From Pseudomonas fluorescens (GTDB lineage Bacteria; Pseudomonadota; Gammaproteobacteria; Pseudomonadales; Pseudomonadaceae): a stretch of DNA of 64,000 bases. The notes below the pieces were generated by a model, which saw only the letters and a list, made by a program, of their open reading frames with translations, searched no databases and was not told where the DNA came from. The translations under genes and the position numbers were made by a program. Below are positions 51,960-59,806 of this stretch, in pieces. The stretch is taken from NCBI RefSeq assembly GCF_019212185.1, contig NZ_CP078138.1:5314501-5378500 (forward strand), in the 5' to 3' direction. Each line of letters opens with the position of its first letter. Within the stretch, counting starts at the first letter, position 1.

Positions 51960-52641
51960 TATTATCGATAAAGTTTTTTTGAATAACGGGTATGAGGCTG
52001 TACATTTCGAGCACAGCTATGGCGAATTGATAACAAAGCTTTTCAAGCCTAAAGAAGCCGAGAACAAGGCCGAATACTATCTGATTGTAGAACACCCGAA
52101 TGCCATGAACCGTCATGCCGACGAATTGCTTTCCGAGTGGGCGGATGGCTTACATCTTAAAGTTCGAGAAAATCCGAAGGTAGACAGGGTGTTCTCTAAA
52201 AATTGTACAATGATAATCTGCTGGCCTGAGCTTGCCATCACCAACAAGCAAGTATTTCAGCTGGAAGAGGATCGATACAATTTCAAAAAAAATGTAATTT
52301 CCTATAGCTCGAAAGAACTCTCTGATCTACAGGCAAAAAACAGCGACTTTACACTTGCACAGTTAAATGAATTGGTCAGCCAAGGCGACGGGGCATATTT
52401 TCAAAGATTTAAAGAAAAATCCGCCGAACTTGAGAATTACTACTCACTTTTACTTAAGATATTTATAAAGATACCTTTTGTAACATATCTGCATGATCCA
52501 AAGCGACTATTTGACCTGGACTCGTCTTTAACTGCCAATCTGTCTGCAAGCGAATTGGATTTGTATGAGTTTTCGCTAAGGATTGATGAGAATCTTGATG
52601 ATGAGGAATTAATGTCAGAATTCCTGAAGAGGACAACCTAA
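51949..52641 (+). CDS. ABC-3C middle component (LmuC/DdmB-like)
   Basis: 230 residues from ATG 51949, which lies inside the end of the previous gene; a TTG at 51925 is the alternative. The motif FQLEEDRYNFKKNVISYSSKE (written here without its ends: LEEDRYNFKKNVISYS) resembles the conserved EEDpYfFKKyVl stretch of the ABC-3C middle-component 1 family, and CTMIICWPEL precedes it. Such proteins bridge the effector and the ATPase. No enzymatic motif is visible. Its stop overlaps the ATG of the ATPase gene (TAATG), so the three are one translational unit. Confidence 0.72.
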   Translation: MLINIIDKVFLNNGYEAVHFEHSYGELITKLFKPKEAENKAEYYLIVEHPNAMNRHADELLSEWADGLHLKVRENPKVDRVFSKNCTMIICWPELAITNKQVFQLEEDRYNFKKNVISYSSKELSDLQAKNSDFTLAQLNELVSQGDGAYFQRFKEKSAELENYYSLLLKIFIKIPFVTYLHDPKRLFDLDSSLTANLSASELDLYEFSLRIDENLDDEELMSEFLKRTT

Positions 52642-55001
52642 TGATAAGGCTGTCGAGCATAGAATTTACCAACTTCAAAGTATTTGGCAGTGACATTTAT
52701 CGGATCAACTTCAATGATAGTGATCTGATGCTTCTAGACGGACCCAATGGATATGGAAAAACGTCGGTTTTCGATGCCATTGAATTGGCTCTCTCCGGAA
52801 CAATTAAACGTTTCATCAGTACGGATGGTCGTCAGACCCCTGATGATGTTGTTGTTGCTTTTGACCCTAGATCAGATGTCCTAATTGATGTAGTGCTTTC
52901 ACGCTCACCAGAAGATCTATTATCGTTCAGGCGCAAACTTAAATCCCCAATACCTACAGGCGCACAAAAGATATCTCGCTTCCCCGAGCTTTGGGATGTA
53001 TTTATCAGAGACGGAGCTGATTGGAGGCCTGCAAAGCAAACTGACGTAGACAGAATCCTTAAAAACAATAACTTCACCAGAGACTTTCATCTATTCCATT
53101 ATGTTCAGCAAGAGGAAGCGGCTTCATTTTTGAAGTCAAATAGTGAAACTGCACGAGCTACTGAAATATCTCAGCTTTTTGGTGATACCGCCGCCGCAGA
53201 AGCTAAATACACACGCCTGAAAAATACTGAAAAGCGGCTTGCCTCCCAGCGTACAATACAGCTTCAAAAAGCCGAGCTATTAAAAAAGAGCCACAACATT
53301 GACAGCGCTAGGCATACAACCAAATTTGGTGAAGTCGAGCACCGGTACCTGTTACCTTGGTTGCTAGAGAGTTCTAAATCTCCAGAATGGGATTTGCCGG
53401 AATTTGAAGCATTCAATCAGTCAAAATTTTCATCTTTTTCCAGCGAGCTTGATGTGATGCTGGAATTTGTTAAGAATCGAGATTTTTATATTGGCTCTCT
53501 TCCCTACTTAAGAGCCTACCGATCACCTGACCTCACGTCAGACTATATTTGCTTTTACAACTCTCTAGATCACATCCAGAATCTTGAAGAAAAAAGATCG
53601 ACAGATAAGGTGCTTGAAAGATGCCATGCCGCCTTGGTTGGTGGCGACATTCCGGATAACCTACTCCATATTTTCGATCTATTAGGGCGACAGGACTTTG
53701 AACAGTTTCAAAAAGATCAAGATACAATAAATGACCTTCACAGGACTAGCTCTGGACTCAAAGCAATTTACCGAAAAATCGTTGCACAGCATAAAGAACT
53801 GAGTAACTCCCTAGCCTCATTACCTGAAGAGTCTAGATGCCTGTTTTGTGGCAAGCCTCACCAAAACCACGATGAACTCGAGGCTGCAGCTTTAGTTCGT
53901 ATCAGTGACTTTTCAAAGCTTTTATCTGATCAGGATGTGTCAATTCTGACACTGGCAAATAACATAAAAACTCGTTTTATTGACCCAGTAATTTCCCAGA
54001 TTGTAGAGTTTCGCGTTAAGAATCCAGTTCTTCCAGATGACGTGATGGCTTCTTTGAAAAAAGCCGACCTCACCAGAGAACGTTTAAATAAATTTTATGC
54101 CTGGTTAAGCACTTGCGCCTTCAGGGTCGACGACATAATGCTTCCGCCATTGTCTCATCAGGTGGATGCTGAAAGGCTTGCCTCAAGTCTTGAGGAAATG
54201 ATGCGTCGAATACATGAGAATACTCCGCTCGCTTCACTTGAGTACCAAGTCGCAAACGAAGGCGATGCCTTTGATCGGATGTTCAGAGAGTATTTTGTCA
54301 ATCGCAACGACAACCTATTCTCAATAAATGAAGAAAGCGTTGAGCAAAAGAGGAAATATCTAGAGTCTTGCTTTCATTCTTCATTCCAGCTTGTACTAAA
54401 AGATATCGCAACTCATACCGATAACGCTAAAAGGCTGGAGGATGTAGAACAAAAACTAGCCGAAATTACTGTGAAATTGCTTAAAAAAATTCGTCAATAC
54501 AAAAAGAAGCTGATTGGCGACATCGAAATTCCGTTTTATATCTACTCAGGGAAAATATTACAGTCACACCAATCCGGAATTGGGCAGGGCGTTTTCCTTA
54601 AAGACCCCACCGGCGGAGATGAACTTAAAAACGTCCGATTAGTGTCGAATTACCAGCGTGATCATGACGTACTGAACACCATGAGCTCAGGGCAAATATC
54701 GGCAGTAGTTATTTCATTAACTCTTGCCTTAAACAAGATCTACGCTAAAGAATTCTCTCCAATTCTGATCGACGATCCGGTGCAAACCATGGATGATATC
54801 AACATGTCGTCATTAGTCGAACTATTGCGCAATGAATTTCCCGATCGACAAATAGTGCTTTCCACACACGAAGACAAGGTGGCTAAATATTTTATTTATA
54901 AATATCTAAAATATGGTCGGAGGGTGCGTCAGCTCAATCTTATGACAGGAGACGAGTACGATTCATTAGATAATTACATATATGCCCCAGTGGTCGGCTA
55001 G
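52641..55001 (+). CDS. SMC/Rad50-like ABC ATPase with zinc hook (LmuB/DdmC-like)
   Basis: 786 residues. The N-terminal ATPase half has Walker A GPNGYGKT (34-41) and a YVQQEEAASFL Q-loop (154-164). Coiled segments lead to a CLFC zinc hook (C400, C403) at the middle of the chain. The C-terminal half supplies the ABC signature SSGQ (682-685), Walker B ILIDDP (708-713) with VQTMDD as D-loop, and the H-loop STHED (His743). All ATPase elements look intact. The hook should dimerise two chains through zinc as in Rad50. In Lamassu/Ddm systems the equivalent protein senses foreign DNA and releases the nuclease. The sequence is AT-rich (38% GC on one line counted). Confidence 0.85.
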   Translation: MIRLSSIEFTNFKVFGSDIYRINFNDSDLMLLDGPNGYGKTSVFDAIELALSGTIKRFISTDGRQTPDDVVVAFDPRSDVLIDVVLSRSPEDLLSFRRKLKSPIPTGAQKISRFPELWDVFIRDGADWRPAKQTDVDRILKNNNFTRDFHLFHYVQQEEAASFLKSNSETARATEISQLFGDTAAAEAKYTRLKNTEKRLASQRTIQLQKAELLKKSHNIDSARHTTKFGEVEHRYLLPWLLESSKSPEWDLPEFEAFNQSKFSSFSSELDVMLEFVKNRDFYIGSLPYLRAYRSPDLTSDYICFYNSLDHIQNLEEKRSTDKVLERCHAALVGGDIPDNLLHIFDLLGRQDFEQFQKDQDTINDLHRTSSGLKAIYRKIVAQHKELSNSLASLPEESRCLFCGKPHQNHDELEAAALVRISDFSKLLSDQDVSILTLANNIKTRFIDPVISQIVEFRVKNPVLPDDVMASLKKADLTRERLNKFYAWLSTCAFRVDDIMLPPLSHQVDAERLASSLEEMMRRIHENTPLASLEYQVANEGDAFDRMFREYFVNRNDNLFSINEESVEQKRKYLESCFHSSFQLVLKDIATHTDNAKRLEDVEQKLAEITVKLLKKIRQYKKKLIGDIEIPFYIYSGKILQSHQSGIGQGVFLKDPTGGDELKNVRLVSNYQRDHDVLNTMSSGQISAVVISLTLALNKIYAKEFSPILIDDPVQTMDDINMSSLVELLRNEFPDRQIVLSTHEDKVAKYFIYKYLKYGRRVRQLNLMTGDEYDSLDNYIYAPVVG

Positions 55002-55041
55002 GGCATAGTCAACAAATTACAATCTAGCTAATAGGCCAGGT

Positions 55042-55061
55042 CTCCCAAAACGGATTGGGAG
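55042..55061 (+). repeat. Hairpin after the ATPase gene
   Basis: CTCCCAA / TTGGGAG with a 6-base loop, 40 bases after the stop; no T run. It may help end the operon transcript. Confidence 0.45.
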
Positions 55062-55174
55062 CCAATGGCTGTATTAGTCTTCTACTTTTCAGTTGCGGAA
55101 GTTCGAAATGTGACCATCACTTCGCGCCCTAGGGCATTTTGGACATTTCACAATTTGGTCGAGTTTGTATCGGA

Positions 55175-55447
55175 GGTTGCGGGACAGAGATCCACACGAT
55201 ACTCTCCCCACCGTCGCTGCCAATTCAGCGACCGGGCGTGGAAACCCGTGTAATTCAAGGCGCAACAGCGCCCCCATCACGTCTGCCGGCGCTTTTTTTA
55301 TGCCTGCGGCGTGAGTTATGGCGGCTGTGCGTGGGACGTCTTCGGACGTGCCGGTTTCCTTGATTCCCGGTTTTCCACCCTGCGCACAGCTGTCACCCAT
55401 TCGTGTGGAAACGAACGTGGCAGCTCCTCATATCAAGGAGTTGGATA
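55175..55447 (+). ncRNA. Structured leader RNA with terminator/anti-terminator choice
   Basis: Successive hairpins: GGG..AGAG/CTCT.CCC (55181-55208), TCGCTG/CAGCGA (55214-55231), CGGG/CCCG (55233-55248). Then GGCGC-AACA-GCGCC (55259-55272) competes with AGCGCC/GGCGCT plus seven Ts (55267-55299), a real terminator; both use the GCGCC arm. Downstream come ACGTC-TTCG-GACGT (55336-55349) and AGCTGTCAC/GTGGCAGCT (55388-55425) just before a ribosome site. The arrangement fits a transcription attenuator for the small genes after it. I cannot assign it to a named RNA family. Confidence 0.5.
55267..55299 (+). terminator. Terminator inside the structured leader
   Basis: AGCGCC and GGCGCT arms with a 15-base loop, then TTTTTTT. 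Its left arm can instead pair with GGCGC at 55259-55263. Confidence 0.65.
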
Positions 55448-55552
55448 ATGAGTAGCATCAGTTCGTCTGAAGTTTGGTTTTCGTCTCTACGAAGCACCCA
55501 ATCGCACAACCCCCTCCCCCATTGCCTCTCCCTCCTCGGAGATGGCCAATGA
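55448..55552 (+). CDS. Small ORF coupled to the DUF3077-like gene
   Basis: 34 codons (MSSISSSEVWFSSLRS at the start), with AAGGAG ribosome site 7 bases upstream of the ATG. Its TGA overlaps the ATG of the next gene (ATGA), a typical coupling arrangement. It is too short to recognise. It may be a regulatory uORF or an uncharacterised small protein. Confidence rests on the ribosome site and the junction only. Confidence 0.45.
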   Translation: MSSISSSEVWFSSLRSTQSHNPLPHCLSLLGDGQ

Positions 55553-55818
55553 CTGAACACTCTGAACTCAAAACCATCGGCCTGACCCCGGCCCTCCACT
55601 ATGCAGACCAAGCACTATTTCATGTCGCTCGCGACGTGCCGTTGAGCGATGCGTTATCCATGGCGTCGGATTTTCTGCATTTGGCGAAGTTGCTTTCGGA
55701 GGATGCGTCGTATGCCCGGGATTCGGATCGGCATGCCTGGGCGGCGCATTATTTGATGGGGATGGGGAAGGCGTTGGTGGATGATGCGGTGAAGGTGTTG
55801 GGGCAGGATCGGGGTTAA
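55549..55818 (+). CDS. DUF3077/DUF6124-like small protein
   Basis: 89 residues from ATG 55549 (TEHSELKTIGLTPALHYADQ). The middle LFHVARDVPLSDALSMASDFLHLAKLLSEDA is the pattern of the small Pseudomonas DUF3077/DUF6124 proteins: a short beta hairpin then a long amphipathic helix. The function of the family is unknown; members tend to lie in accessory regions. The start is fixed by overlap with the upstream small ORF. The 3' end of the gene is unusually G-rich. Confidence 0.7.
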   Translation: MTEHSELKTIGLTPALHYADQALFHVARDVPLSDALSMASDFLHLAKLLSEDASYARDSDRHAWAAHYLMGMGKALVDDAVKVLGQDRG

Positions 55819-55851
55819 AGGCTGAGGGCTGTGGGGGTGGATGAGCTGGCG

Positions 55852-55981
55852 TCATCGCGGGCAAGCCCGCTCCCACAGTGAAGTGAACGACGGTGAGCTG
55901 TCGGGCATTTTTTGGCCCCGGCGGCATTCGCGACATTTGGGGTGGCTGGACCGGCCCATCGCCAGCAGGCTGGCTCCCACA
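55852..55981. repeat. Two REP-like units of different classes
   Basis: TCATCGCGGGCAAGCCCGCTCCCACAG (55852-55879) and CCATCGCCAGCAGGCTGGCTCCCAC (55956-55980) have REP-like inverted cores but different sequences; both point the same way. Confidence 0.7.
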
Positions 55982-55999
55982 AGGGAGCGTATGCAACCC

Positions 56000-56022
56000 G
56001 GGATCGGCGGATCTGATCCGTA
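56000..56022. repeat. Left copy of the 23-bp direct repeat flanking the IS
   Basis: The 23 bases are identical to 57397-57419 and abut the left IS end. They contain the palindrome CGGATCTGATCCG. Confidence 0.85.
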
Positions 56023-57396
56023 GGGACTGTCAGATTTTTTGTGTGCGGGCCGGTAATGGCCTGCCGTCAGGCAGGCCCTGATTTTCACCAGGTCGGCCTG
56101 ATGAACCGATCTCCGTAAAGAATCGCAAATTGATTCATCGCACTTTTCCAGTCATGGGCCGCTGAGCCCCAGTTTGCCGTGATGTTTCGTAGCCCCAACC
56201 AGATCAGTTTGGTCGCTGCATCGTCGTTCGGGAAGTGGCCACGGGTCTTTATGATCTTACGTAGCTGAGCATTGATGCTCTCAATCGCGTTGGTGGTATA
56301 GATCACCTTCCGGATGGCGGGCGGGAAAACAAAGAATGGAATCACTCGATCCCAAGCGCGTCTCCAGGCGGCCACGACCGTTGGATACTGTTTGCCCCAA
56401 GGCCCGTTTTCAAACTCATCCAAGGCCTGCTCAGCCGCTTCTGCGTTGATGGCCTGATAAATCGGCTTCAGCGCCTTGGCCAGTGCTCGACGCTTGTCCC
56501 AAGCCGCGTAGTCCAGGCTGTTGCGAATCAGATGCACAATGCATGTCTGCAGTGTTGTTTCTGGAAACACTGCGCTGAGGGCCTCTGGCATGCCCTTGAG
56601 GCCATCGGTCACGGCAATCAGCACGTCCTCGACGCCTCGCGTTTTGAGGTCGTTGAACACCTTCATCCAGAACTTCGCACCCTCGGTGTTCTCGATCCAG
56701 ATGCCCAGGATATCGCGCGTCCCGTCGGGTAAAACACCCAACGCCAGGTAAATGGCCTTGTTGCGTACCAAGCCTTCTTCGCGGATCTTCACCCGTAGCG
56801 CATCAAAGAAAATGACCGGGTACATCGGCTCCAGCGGGCGCTGTTGCCACGCGCCAATCTCTTCCATGACCTCGTCGGTCACAGAGCTGATGAAATCGGG
56901 CGAGACGTCCGTGCTGTACTGCTCAGAAAGAAACGCACGAATCTCTCTGACCGTCATTCCACGGGCGTACATGGCGATGATCTTGTCATCGAAACCGGTA
57001 TAACGGCGCTCATGCTTGGGGATCAGAATCGGCGAGAAACTGCCGTTGCGGTCGCGCGGAATATCCAGGCGTATCGGGCCATCGCCGGTGAGCACCGTCT
57101 TGCCGCTCTTGCCGTTGCGCTGGTTGGTTTCGTCCTCCGGGCGCTGCGCGCCCGATGGATAACCCAAATGGTGGCCAAGCTCGGCATTTAGGGCGCGTTC
57201 AATCAGCGCTTTCTTGAAGGCCGCAGAAGCCTCTTCGATCGCCTCAGCGGTCATCAGTGTTTGAGGGAGTTGATCCAGCAGTTCCTTTGGAAGCTTCGGC
57301 AGCTCCCGCACCGGTTGGCGCTCAGATTTCTTTTTGGTTGGCATACATGCACCTCTTACTCATGTTATGCCCGAACACAAAATTTCTGACACCCCC
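56023..57396 (-). mobile_element. IS256-family insertion sequence
   Basis: 1374 bases with imperfect terminal inverted repeats of about 28 bases: left GGGACTGTCAGATTTTTTGT, right (complement) GGGGGTGTCAGAAATTTTGT, 23 of 28 matching. One transposase gene fills it. The flanking direct repeat is 23 bases, much longer than the 8-9 expected for IS256 elements. Confidence 0.85.
56085..57344 (-). CDS. IS256-family transposase
   Basis: 419 residues, full length. The DDE triad is visible: Asp in PVIFFDALRVKIR, Asp in AVTDGLKGMPEAL and Glu in YTTNAIESINAQLRK. The mid-region C-x2-H motif (TCIVHLIRNS) typical of IS256/MULE-type transposases is present. It appears intact and could be active. Confidence 0.95.
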   Translation of the reverse strand: MPTKKKSERQPVRELPKLPKELLDQLPQTLMTAEAIEEASAAFKKALIERALNAELGHHLGYPSGAQRPEDETNQRNGKSGKTVLTGDGPIRLDIPRDRNGSFSPILIPKHERRYTGFDDKIIAMYARGMTVREIRAFLSEQYSTDVSPDFISSVTDEVMEEIGAWQQRPLEPMYPVIFFDALRVKIREEGLVRNKAIYLALGVLPDGTRDILGIWIENTEGAKFWMKVFNDLKTRGVEDVLIAVTDGLKGMPEALSAVFPETTLQTCIVHLIRNSLDYAAWDKRRALAKALKPIYQAINAEAAEQALDEFENGPWGKQYPTVVAAWRRAWDRVIPFFVFPPAIRKVIYTTNAIESINAQLRKIIKTRGHFPNDDAATKLIWLGLRNITANWGSAAHDWKSAMNQFAILYGDRFIRPTW

Positions 57397-57419
57397 GGGA
57401 TCGGCGGATCTGATCCGTA
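57397..57419. repeat. Right copy of the 23-bp direct repeat
   Basis: Exactly repeats 56000-56022 next to the right end of the IS. Removing the IS and one copy would restore a continuous sequence. Confidence 0.85.
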
Positions 57420-57770
57420 AAATTGCCCACTGTTCTGATGCTTCTTCTCACCCGTCAGGCTTGCTATATAGCCATCTGACCAATGCCTGACCACCCCTCC
57501 CACCACTCATCTAGACTTACCCCATAGTCGCAAGCAGAACCAAACACGTCGCTTTCATGCCGATGAATTAAAAGCCCCGTGGCAAGCTGCTTTTTATGCC
57601 CAACAGAGGCGCGGCGAAGACCGCGCCGGGCACAACAAGATGCCCGCTCAGGGTGCCCTGGCCAACGGCCTGAATTTGCCACGATGCCGTGACGTGGCGT
57701 GAGTGCCGCAGCCGACACTTTCGGACAACCGACGACCTTCTGGTGTGTCCGTGACCGTGAGGATTGCGCA
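57420..57770 (+). promoter_or_regulatory. Hairpin-rich leader of the formate dehydrogenase operon
   Basis: 351 bases without a gene. A GC-rich hairpin GGCGCGG-CGAAGA-CCGCGCC (57608-57627) lies inside TGCCC (57597)/GGGCA (57628-57632). The same GGGCA can pair with TGCCC at 57641 or 57654 instead. Further hairpins: GCCACG/CGTGGC near 57680-57700 and CCGA/TCGG near 57711-57723. An AAAAGC/GCTTTTT hairpin at 57570-57595 looks like a weak terminator. This suggests a regulatory leader. I do not recognise a known riboswitch consensus. Confidence 0.45.
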
Positions 57771-58247
57771 ATGCCTGATGAGAGTTTGCACCTGCCCGTG
57801 GTTAACAGTCTGCTGGAGCGCCATGCGGGCACTCCGGGGGCATTGTTGCCGCTGCTTCATGACATTCAAGAACGCATTGGCTATATCCCCGATGCCGCTG
57901 TCCCCGAGATTGCCCATGCGCTGAACCAGAGTCAGGCCGAGGTGCGCGGGGTGATCAGTTTTTACCATGACTTCCGTACCGCGCCGCCGGCCCGGCATAT
58001 TCTGCGTTTGTGCCGCGCCGAGTCGTGCAAGAGCCGTGGCGCCGAGCAGTTGGCGGCGCAGTTGCGCGAGCGTCTGCAACTGGATGACCACGGCAGCAGT
58101 GCCGATGGCAGCATCAGTTTGCGCCCGGTGTATTGCCTGGGTGCCTGTGCCTGTTCGCCGGCGTTGGAGCTGGATGGCCGGGTACATGCGCGGTTGAGTG
58201 CCGAGCGCCTGGATGCCCTGCTTGATGCTTGCCGGGAGGACGCGTGA
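57771..58247 (+). CDS. fdsG: NAD-dependent formate dehydrogenase gamma subunit (NuoE-like)
   Basis: 158 residues from ATG 57771. A thioredoxin-like [2Fe-2S] ferredoxin: cysteines are in LCRAESCKSRG and CLGACACSP. The gamma subunit carries electrons between the beta and alpha subunits of the soluble FDH. The ORF extension to 57699 has no support. Its stop overlaps the next start (TGATG). Confidence 0.9.
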   Translation: MPDESLHLPVVNSLLERHAGTPGALLPLLHDIQERIGYIPDAAVPEIAHALNQSQAEVRGVISFYHDFRTAPPARHILRLCRAESCKSRGAEQLAAQLRERLQLDDHGSSADGSISLRPVYCLGACACSPALELDGRVHARLSAERLDALLDACREDA

Positions 58248-59806
58248 TGCCGACTCTGTATTTGCCGACTGATTCCCTGGCCCGTGCCGTGGGTGCCGAT
58301 GAGGTGGCTGTGGCGCTGATCACTCAGGCCAGAGCACGCAATCTGCCGCTGGAGCTGCAGCGCACCAGTTCCCGTGGTCTGTATTGGCTGGAGCCCTTGT
58401 TGGAGGTGGAAAGCCCGCAAGGTCGAATCGGCTTTGGCCCGCTGACCGCTGCCGATGTGCCGTCAGTGCTCGATGCGCTGCAAGATCCGTCTTCCCAGCA
58501 TCCACTCGCCCTCGGCCTAGTAGAAGCATTGCCCTATCTGAAGACTCAACAACGCCTGCTGTTCGCCCGCGCCGGTATCACCCGGCCGCTGTCGCTGGAC
58601 GATTACCGGGCCCACGGCGGTTTCGAAGGTTTAACCAGGGCCGTCAACCTCGGTGGTGAACAGACCGCCACCGAGGTGTTCGACTCCGGCCTGCGTGGCC
58701 GTGGCGGCGCGGCTTTCCCCGCCGGGATCAAATGGCGCACGGTGCGCGCTGCCCAGGCCGAACAGAAGTACATCGTTTGCAACGCCGACGAGGGCGACTC
58801 CGGCACCTTCGCCGACCGCATGTTGATGGAAGGCGACCCCTTCCTGCTGATCGAAGGCATGGCCATTGCCGGTCTCTGCACCGGCGCCACCTTCGGCTAT
58901 ATCTATGTGCGTTCGGAATACCCGGATGCCGTGGCCACGTTGCGTCAGGCGCTGAACCTGGCGCGTGAGGCCGGTTATCTGGGCGCGAATGTCGGCGGCA
59001 GCGGCCAGGCCTTCGATCTGGAAGTACGGGTCGGGGCCGGTGCCTATATTTGCGGCGAAGAAACCGCGCTGCTGGATTCGCTGGAGGGCAAGCGCGGCTA
59101 TGTGCGCGCCAAGCCGCCGATTCCGGCACTCAAGGGCCTGTTCGGCCAGCCGACGCTGGTGCACAACGTGCTGACCCTGGCTTCGGTGCCGCTGATTCTG
59201 GCCAAGGGCGCGCCGTTTTATCGCGACTACGGAATGGGCCGTTCCCTGGGCACCATGCCGTTCCAGTTGGCGGGCAATGTGCGCCAAGGTGGTCTGGTGG
59301 AGCGCGCGTTTGGCCTGACCCTGCGCGAACTGGTGGAAGACTATGGCGGCGGCACCGCCAGTGGTCGGCCGCTGAAGGCCGCGCAAGTGGGCGGCCCGTT
59401 GGGTGCCTGGGTGCCGCCGTCGCAGTTCGACACGCCGCTGGATTACGAAGCCTTCGCCGCCATCGGCGCGATGCTCGGCCACGGCGGTGTGGTGGTGGCG
59501 GACGATAGCCTCGACATGGCGCAAATGGCGCGCTTTGCCATGCAGTTCTGCGCCGAGGAATCCTGCGGCAAATGCACCCCGTGCCGGATCGGCTCGACTC
59601 GTGGCGTCGAGGTCATCGACCGGCTGCTGGCCGCGCCTGAACAAAGCGCTCGCGATCAGCAGGTGGTCATCCTCAAGGACCTCTGCGACACCCTGCAATA
59701 CGGTTCGCTCTGTGCCCTGGGCGGCATGGTGTCCTTCCCCGTCGCCAGCGCCCTCAAGCACTTCCCCGCCGACTTCGGTGTGCACGCCTCGGAGGCCGAG
59801 CAATGA
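58247..59806 (+). CDS. fdsB: NAD-dependent formate dehydrogenase beta subunit (NuoF-like)
   Basis: 519 residues from ATG 58247. An N-terminal thioredoxin-like part is followed by the FMN/NADH module: GLRGRGGAAFPAGIKW (FMN loop), CNADEGDSGTFADR, GAGAYICGEETALLDSLEG, and the [4Fe-4S] cysteines in ESCGKCTPCRIG. It reduces NAD+ with electrons from formate. Four-base overlap with fdsA. Confidence 0.93.
   Translation: MPTLYLPTDSLARAVGADEVAVALITQARARNLPLELQRTSSRGLYWLEPLLEVESPQGRIGFGPLTAADVPSVLDALQDPSSQHPLALGLVEALPYLKTQQRLLFARAGITRPLSLDDYRAHGGFEGLTRAVNLGGEQTATEVFDSGLRGRGGAAFPAGIKWRTVRAAQAEQKYIVCNADEGDSGTFADRMLMEGDPFLLIEGMAIAGLCTGATFGYIYVRSEYPDAVATLRQALNLAREAGYLGANVGGSGQAFDLEVRVGAGAYICGEETALLDSLEGKRGYVRAKPPIPALKGLFGQPTLVHNVLTLASVPLILAKGAPFYRDYGMGRSLGTMPFQLAGNVRQGGLVERAFGLTLRELVEDYGGGTASGRPLKAAQVGGPLGAWVPPSQFDTPLDYEAFAAIGAMLGHGGVVVADDSLDMAQMARFAMQFCAEESCGKCTPCRIGSTRGVEVIDRLLAAPEQSARDQQVVILKDLCDTLQYGSLCALGGMVSFPVASALKHFPADFGVHASEAEQ

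Noticed and set aside
50523..55001. Classical restriction-modification, BREX or retron
   Set aside because: No methyltransferase, no PglZ/BrxC-like gene and no reverse transcriptase; the ABC-ATPase trio fits better.
55065..55363. ORFs of 62 and 74 codons in the structured leader
   Set aside because: No ribosome site and sequence explained by RNA hairpins; likely spurious.
56000..57419. Direct repeats as att sites of an integrative element
   Set aside because: They abut the IS ends exactly and there is no integrase; an IS insertion explains them more simply.
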